A stretch of DNA of 64,000 nucleotides from Aquilonibacter sp963820185. Lineage in GTDB: Bacteria > Vulcanimicrobiota > Vulcanimicrobiia > Vulcanimicrobiales > Vulcanimicrobiaceae. The notes below the pieces were generated by a model. That model ran no database searches and was not told where the DNA came from. It was given only the letters and a program-made list of their open reading frames with translations. The stretch covers positions 186,001 through 250,000 of the forward strand of contig CAWFYV010000003.1 in the NCBI GenBank assembly GCA_963820185.1. The letters are read 5' to 3'. Each line of letters opens with the position of its first letter. Position 1 is the stretch's first letter. Positions 60,639-64,000 of the stretch are shown here, piece after piece. Both the position numbers and the translations under genes were made by a program.

Positions 60639-61639
60639 TCGGTAACGATCGCCTTGGTCAAGCCGCGCGGACGATCGCCATCGATCCCGCGGGCACGCGC
60701 GACGTGCAACGCCAACAGCTGCACGGTCACGAGCCAGGCGAGCGTGTTGTATGGATCGTCGACGATTGGGCCTAGCCGCGAGATTTCATCGACGGTCGTC
60801 GTGCCGATTGCATAGCGCAGCGCTCCGGTTTTATGCGCCTCGCGCAGCGGACGTCCGACGATTTCTATCGCGTCGTGATCCATGATACCGAGTACGACGC
60901 TCGAGGCGTCGACCATCGCCGCGCTGCCGTGGCGAAATTCGCCGGCTTCAAATCCTTCTGCGTGCAGATAGGTAACTTCTTTGAATTTCAGCGCAGCTTC
61001 GCGCGCGATCGGCGCGCCGTAATCGGTGCCCAGCACCATCACGTCGTGGCGCGCCGAAATCGCTACGGCTGCACGCAGGACCGTATCAACGCCCGAACCG
61101 CCTAACCAGGCGCGCACCGCCTCTGCCGTGTCGATCAACATCTGCGGATCGCGCGTGCGGTCTCCACCGATGAGCGAGGCAGCTGAGAGCAGAATCGCAA
61201 TCGTCGACGAGACGCTTTTACTCGCGGGAATCGCGAACTCCGGGCCGGCCATGACATCGACGGTGATGTCGGCGCGCGCGCCAAGTGGCGACTCCACACT
61301 GTTGGTCAACGCAATCGTCCGCTTGGGATGGAGCACATCGAGCGCCGTGAGGACGTCGGCTGAACGCCCGCTCTGCGAGATCGCTACGATCACGCGGTCT
61401 TGGTAGGCGCGGTTGTCGCCGCGCGCTTCACTTGCTGCGAGCGCGTGCGCACTGATGCCGCGGCGCCGCAGCGCGCTGGCCCCGAGTTGGGCGGCAAAGA
61501 GCGAGCTGCCGCTGCCGATGAGCACGATCTCGCCTGCCAGGGCCTGCGCTAACCGCGAGGCAACATCAGAGCGCGCGATGCGCTCCCAAACATCGGGCTG
61601 CTCGCGTATCTCGCGTTCAAAAGCAAGGCCGAGACCCAT
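60635..61639 (-). CDS. double SIS-domain sugar isomerase/deaminase-like protein
   Basis: A 334-residue protein equal to the isomerase half of GlmS without the glutaminase part. The first SIS domain has IVLIGSGSSLFAAQLGASAL, VAISQSGRSADVLTAL and AIPASKSVSSTIAILLSAAS. The second has VMVLGTDYGAPIAREAALKF, then EVTYLHAEGFEAGEFRHGSA. The C-terminus RPRGLTKAIVTE mirrors GlmS-type LAKSVTVE. It probably interconverts amino-sugar phosphates, complementing NagA. ATG 61639 chosen over TTG 61648. It is upstream of and coupled to the APC permease, which may import the relevant amino compound. Confidence 0.9.
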   Translation of the reverse strand: MGLGLAFEREIREQPDVWERIARSDVASRLAQALAGEIVLIGSGSSLFAAQLGASALRRRGISAHALAASEARGDNRAYQDRVIVAISQSGRSADVLTALDVLHPKRTIALTNSVESPLGARADITVDVMAGPEFAIPASKSVSSTIAILLSAASLIGGDRTRDPQMLIDTAEAVRAWLGGSGVDTVLRAAVAISARHDVMVLGTDYGAPIAREAALKFKEVTYLHAEGFEAGEFRHGSAAMVDASSVVLGIMDHDAIEIVGRPLREAHKTGALRYAIGTTTVDEISRLGPIVDDPYNTLAWLVTVQLLALHVARARGIDGDRPRGLTKAIVTE

Positions 61640-61698
61640 CCGCGTCAACTGCGACGCGTCTCGGGCCTCGGCCTCTTCGCTTAGCTAGTTGGCGAGCT

Positions 61699-62463
61699 TC
61701 ACACGTTTTCGAGAATCCGAGACAACGCCATCTTGCGCAGCGCGCTGCGGCGGCGTAGGGTCTTACCGATCAAGAGCTTCACCAGGGCGCGATCGCCACC
61801 GTCGCCGTCGTCGTCATCCTCATCCTCGTCTACATCCGACCCCTCCAGCCTGTTGCCGACCAGTTTGGCAAGCAACGCGCGACGCAGCCTCCGGCGAACC
61901 ATCCCTCGACCGATAAGGAAGCGGACAATCCGGTTCGTGCTATCGCCGTCGTCGCCGTCGTCGTCCTCGTCTTCATCCTCGTCGCTGGCCTCACTCGCGT
62001 TGCCAAGCAGCTTAGCGAGGAGCGCACGACGCAGTCTGCGGCGACGCACCATGCGCCCGCCGATCAAGAGCCGAACGAGGCTCCGTGTGTCGTCCCCATC
62101 CCCATCGTCGTCGCTGCTCGTTGTGTCGTCGTCGCTGTCTTCTTCTTCGCCACGACCGCTAATGAGCGCCGCAAGGAGTGCGCGCCGCAACTTACGGCGA
62201 CGAACTGCGCGCCGCCCAACGAGGAACATGGCGAGCTTGCGTCCAGCATCGTCGACGTCAAGGTCATCACTGTCGTCGTCGTCGGTGTCCTCACCGACGG
62301 TCGCGCCGCCCCGTAAGAGTTCGCCGAGCAACAGCGCACGAATTTTCTTACGCTGCCGTCTTCCTCCGAGAAATAACCCAATCAAGCGCCGACGCTCGTC
62401 CTCGCCGATTTCGACATCCGGCTCCATGCCAAGCCTGCCGGTGTCGTTTACATATGTCGTCAT
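61699..62463 (-). CDS. acidic/basic tandem-repeat protein, unknown family
   Basis: A 254-residue protein built from five copies of a basic, amphipathic helix of about 30 residues joined by acidic linkers. Typical helix: SLVRLLIGGRMVRRRRLRRA then LLAKLLGN. Copies start near LIGLFLGGRRQRKKIRALLL, KLAMFLVGRRAVRRRKLRRA, SLVRLLIGGRMVRRRRLRRA, IVRFLIGRGMVRRRLRRALL and LVKLLIGKTLRRRSAL. Four linkers are long Asp/Glu/Gly runs such as SDEDEDEDDDGDDGD. The start MTTYVNDTGRLGMEPDV has GGGAG upstream. No known domain is recognised. The alternating charge suggests self-association, nucleic-acid or membrane-surface binding. Confidence 0.75.
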   Translation of the reverse strand: MTTYVNDTGRLGMEPDVEIGEDERRRLIGLFLGGRRQRKKIRALLLGELLRGGATVGEDTDDDDSDDLDVDDAGRKLAMFLVGRRAVRRRKLRRALLAALISGRGEEEDSDDDTTSSDDDGDGDDTRSLVRLLIGGRMVRRRRLRRALLAKLLGNASEASDEDEDEDDDGDDGDSTNRIVRFLIGRGMVRRRLRRALLAKLVGNRLEGSDVDEDEDDDDGDGGDRALVKLLIGKTLRRRSALRKMALSRILENV

Positions 62464-62512
62464 TCTCTGCTCCCTTCGCGCGGGTCATCATAGCAGAGGA
62501 AAATTAAGCTCA

Positions 62513-62616
62513 CATGATAGCGTGCGCATTAAGAATCGTGAACGACATACTGCAATAGCCTGCGTTAACCGACGGGGTTGCCCGCCTGCACGAGGAGAAT
62601 ACTGAGCGCTATCATG
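62513..62616. promoter_or_regulatory. ten-base inverted repeat spanning the leader of the ABM gene
   Basis: CATGATAGCG (62513-62522) and CGCTATCATG (62607-62616) are perfect complements, and the second contains ATG 62614. They enclose 84 bases with GAGGAG and smaller hairpins. It lies between divergent genes. A regulatory leader is possible but unproven. Confidence 0.35.
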
Positions 62617-62937
62617 TTTGTACGAAGATTTACGGCTAGTGTCACCCGCGAGAACGCGCCGAGATACTACACGTTCTTCCGTAATACGCTTACACCGGAA
62701 CTCGAACGGATCCCGGGACATCGCGGGGCCTTGGTCCTTAGCCGCGATAACGGCGACGATCCCATCGACATTACGGTGCTCACCTTTTGGGAATCCGAGG
62801 AAGCAATCCGTCGATTCGCCGGGGATACACCCAACCGCGCCGTGGTCGAGCCGGAGGCACGCGAACTGCTTGCATCATTCAGTGACGTCATCTCGCAGCA
62901 CGTCGTGGAAGTCGATACGCTGCAGCAGGTGCTATAG
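62614..62937 (+). CDS. ABM/Dabb-type small protein
   Basis: A 107-residue protein with the antibiotic-biosynthesis-monooxygenase fold. It starts MFVRRFTASVTRENAPRYYT and has IPGHRGALVLSRDNGDDPID, then ITVLTFWESEEAIRRFAG, the typical W-E-S/N motif. Such proteins dimerise and may be monooxygenases or stress proteins. GAGGAG (62592-62597) is 16 bases from ATG; CTG 62602 in frame would be better placed, so the true start may be earlier. It is divergent from the repeat protein and convergent with folE2. Confidence 0.75.
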   Translation: MFVRRFTASVTRENAPRYYTFFRNTLTPELERIPGHRGALVLSRDNGDDPIDITVLTFWESEEAIRRFAGDTPNRAVVEPEARELLASFSDVISQHVVEVDTLQQVL

Positions 62938-62959
62938 GCGCCGAGCGTCGCGACGTCCG

Positions 62960-64000
62960 CTATGGTTGCAGCACGGGTGATGGACGGGTTCCCAGCCACG
63001 AGGCGAGGTCGGTCTTGGCGGTCACGTAGCTTCCGGTATCGAGTTCCTTACGGAACTCACTAAACAGCCCGAAGGCCTCGGCAAACGCATCGTGCTTGTG
63101 AATCGATTCATAGTTGATCTGGCTCGCGAAGACAAACGTGTCGTCGGGCAGGTCAGCGTACATGTCGAGCGAACGCGCCAGAATCCCGCGTACGACGTCC
63201 TCGACGAATTTCGGGTTGTGATGCGCCTTGTTGACGATGAAGAACTCGTCGGGGCGCTTGAGCAGATCATACGTTTCGCTCGACATCGAACTCTCGACGA
63301 TCTCAACCAAATCTTCGGCGCGCACCGCATCAGCAAATTGTTCGTCGACGCCGAGCAGGACCGCGCCGCGCCCGCGCTGGTTGTGTGTGGCAACGGGCAG
63401 TGCATCGAGCGCGCGTCGCGCATCGGCTTCCGAGAAGCCGGTCTCCATCAGCTGATGCAGCGAGTGCTCGCGTATCATCTGTTGTGCGCACGGACAGGCC
63501 GTCATGCCCTCGGCTTCAACACCGATGACGCGGCGCGTTCCGCGCTCGTCGGCATGCGCGATGCCGATCAGCGTGTAGATCTCTTCACCGCGCTTGCCCG
63601 AGACCGGCGTCCAGCGCTCGAGCCCGAAATCCGCACGCAGACGCACGTCGGCACGGATTGCGCGTTGGCTGCGCACGATCTGTCGTGCAATCGCTTCGAC
63701 CAAACCTTCAATACGCGCGGGCCCCGTCGACGCATCGAGCACCTCGAGCGTTGCCTCTTCGAGAATCTCGGAGAAACGCGACATGTGCACGCCGGCTTTA
63801 TCGGGCGCGAGGTCGGCAACCATCGTGAACTCGCCGTTGAAGACGCGCGGCGTACCGTCGATCTCGAGTTGCACGATACGTCGCACGTGCGAGACGCCGA
63901 CCCGGTTGAGCGAGAGCCGGACATCGGGCGTTTCTTCTTGACGGTTCGAGAGAAAGTGGAGGCTGCGCGCGCGGCGCCGCGGCGCTACGCTGCCGTTGCT
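62960..64000 (-). CDS. folE2: GTP cyclohydrolase FolE2 (type IB), 5' end outside the window
   Basis: The visible part is about 345 residues and remains open to the right edge. It includes TPDVRLSLNRVGVSHVRRIV, the FolE2 N-terminal signature (upstream of the first in-frame start candidates at 63886). It continues with HMSRFSEILEEA, TPVSGKRGEEIYTLIGI, MTACPCAQQMIREHSLHQLM with the catalytic cysteine, and VATHNQRGRGAVLLGV. The final part has FFIVNKAHHNPKFVEDVVRG and ASQINYESIHKHDAFAE. FolE2 makes 7,8-dihydroneopterin triphosphate for folate with flexible metals. It gives the folate needed by MetH. The start codon is not visible. Confidence 0.93.
   Translation of the reverse strand, partial: SNGSVAPRRRARSLHFLSNRQEETPDVRLSLNRVGVSHVRRIVQLEIDGTPRVFNGEFTMVADLAPDKAGVHMSRFSEILEEATLEVLDASTGPARIEGLVEAIARQIVRSQRAIRADVRLRADFGLERWTPVSGKRGEEIYTLIGIAHADERGTRRVIGVEAEGMTACPCAQQMIREHSLHQLMETGFSEADARRALDALPVATHNQRGRGAVLLGVDEQFADAVRAEDLVEIVESSMSSETYDLLKRPDEFFIVNKAHHNPKFVEDVVRGILARSLDMYADLPDDTFVFASQINYESIHKHDAFAEAFGLFSEFRKELDTGSYVTAKTDLASWLGTRPSPVLQP

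Overview
The window is about 64 kb of gene-dense, GC-rich bacterial chromosome with 66 protein-coding loci called. Genes overlap by ATGA/GTGA or sit a few bases apart, and no gap exceeds 300 bases. I saw no rRNA, tRNA, CRISPR array, insertion sequence or phage gene. The cell is a diderm: there is a TonB-dependent receptor, a CBM9/DUF5916-type outer-membrane protein and several lipoproteins. A Gram-positive/actinobacterial-type LexA box (TCGAAC-N4-GTTCGA) lies in front of a DNA-repair nuclease. A diderm with Terrabacteria-like SOS signals and this gene mix fits an uncultured lineage such as Candidatus Eremiobacterota (WPS-2). That placement is inference, not proven here.

Layout. 1-2412: cobalamin- or siderophore-type uptake (TonB receptor, FecCD permease, ATPase). 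2360-4188: secreted protein and a SpoIIE-type phosphatase. 4183-10655: phosphohexomutase, a two-headed dynamin-like GTPase, nagA and cfa, all on +. 10625-13092: DsbA-like protein, aldo/keto reductase and EamA exporter, divergent from an Lrp-type regulator. 13626-20021: sulfur operon cysK, asparaginase II, metH, TauE-like permease. 20104-25701: LexA-boxed MBL-fold nuclease, serine hydrolase, and an ATP-dependent DNA ligase on the same strand. 25715-31190: small envelope proteins, hydroxyacyl-CoA dehydrogenase, NUDIX hydrolase, a duplicated secreted protein (one copy broken) and a hydrolase. 31272-31547: a tiny extremely basic repeat protein with its own promoter and terminator. 31615-33427: MFS transporter and a kinase-like protein. 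33444-39299: an ABC-2 exporter operon carrying a hexapeptide protein and a beta-lactamase-fold protein, interrupted by pirin and AlkA-like genes on the other strand. 39389-46527: two lipoproteins, cyclophilin, anti-sigma-type ATPase, M28 peptidase and two VOC proteins. 46528-52196: mixed genes including hemL, a zinc-ribbon protein, an unusual Mrp ATPase and SixA. 52222-61639: envelope protein, transporters, thioredoxin-like protein, M48 protease, APC permease and a SIS-domain isomerase. 61699-62463: an unusual acidic/basic repeat protein. 62614-64000: a small ABM-type protein and folE2, cut by the window end.

How the parts fit: B12-type uptake at the left edge would supply the B12-dependent MetH. 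cysK, metH and the TauE-like permease form a plausible sulfur amino-acid unit. The nuclease and ligase form a split DNA end-processing pair with a probable SOS switch. nagA, the phosphohexomutase and the SIS protein point to amino-sugar and envelope-sugar metabolism.

Two technical points matter to a reader. First, six genes each need one or two single-base corrections (near 2973, 12170, 12818, 12996, 13827, 24750 and 39200), always one extra base. Assembly indels are the simplest explanation, so these genes may be intact in the organism. Second, three convincing genes (starting near 653, 26792 and 58408) have no ATG, GTG or TTG start and appear to begin at CTG or ATC.
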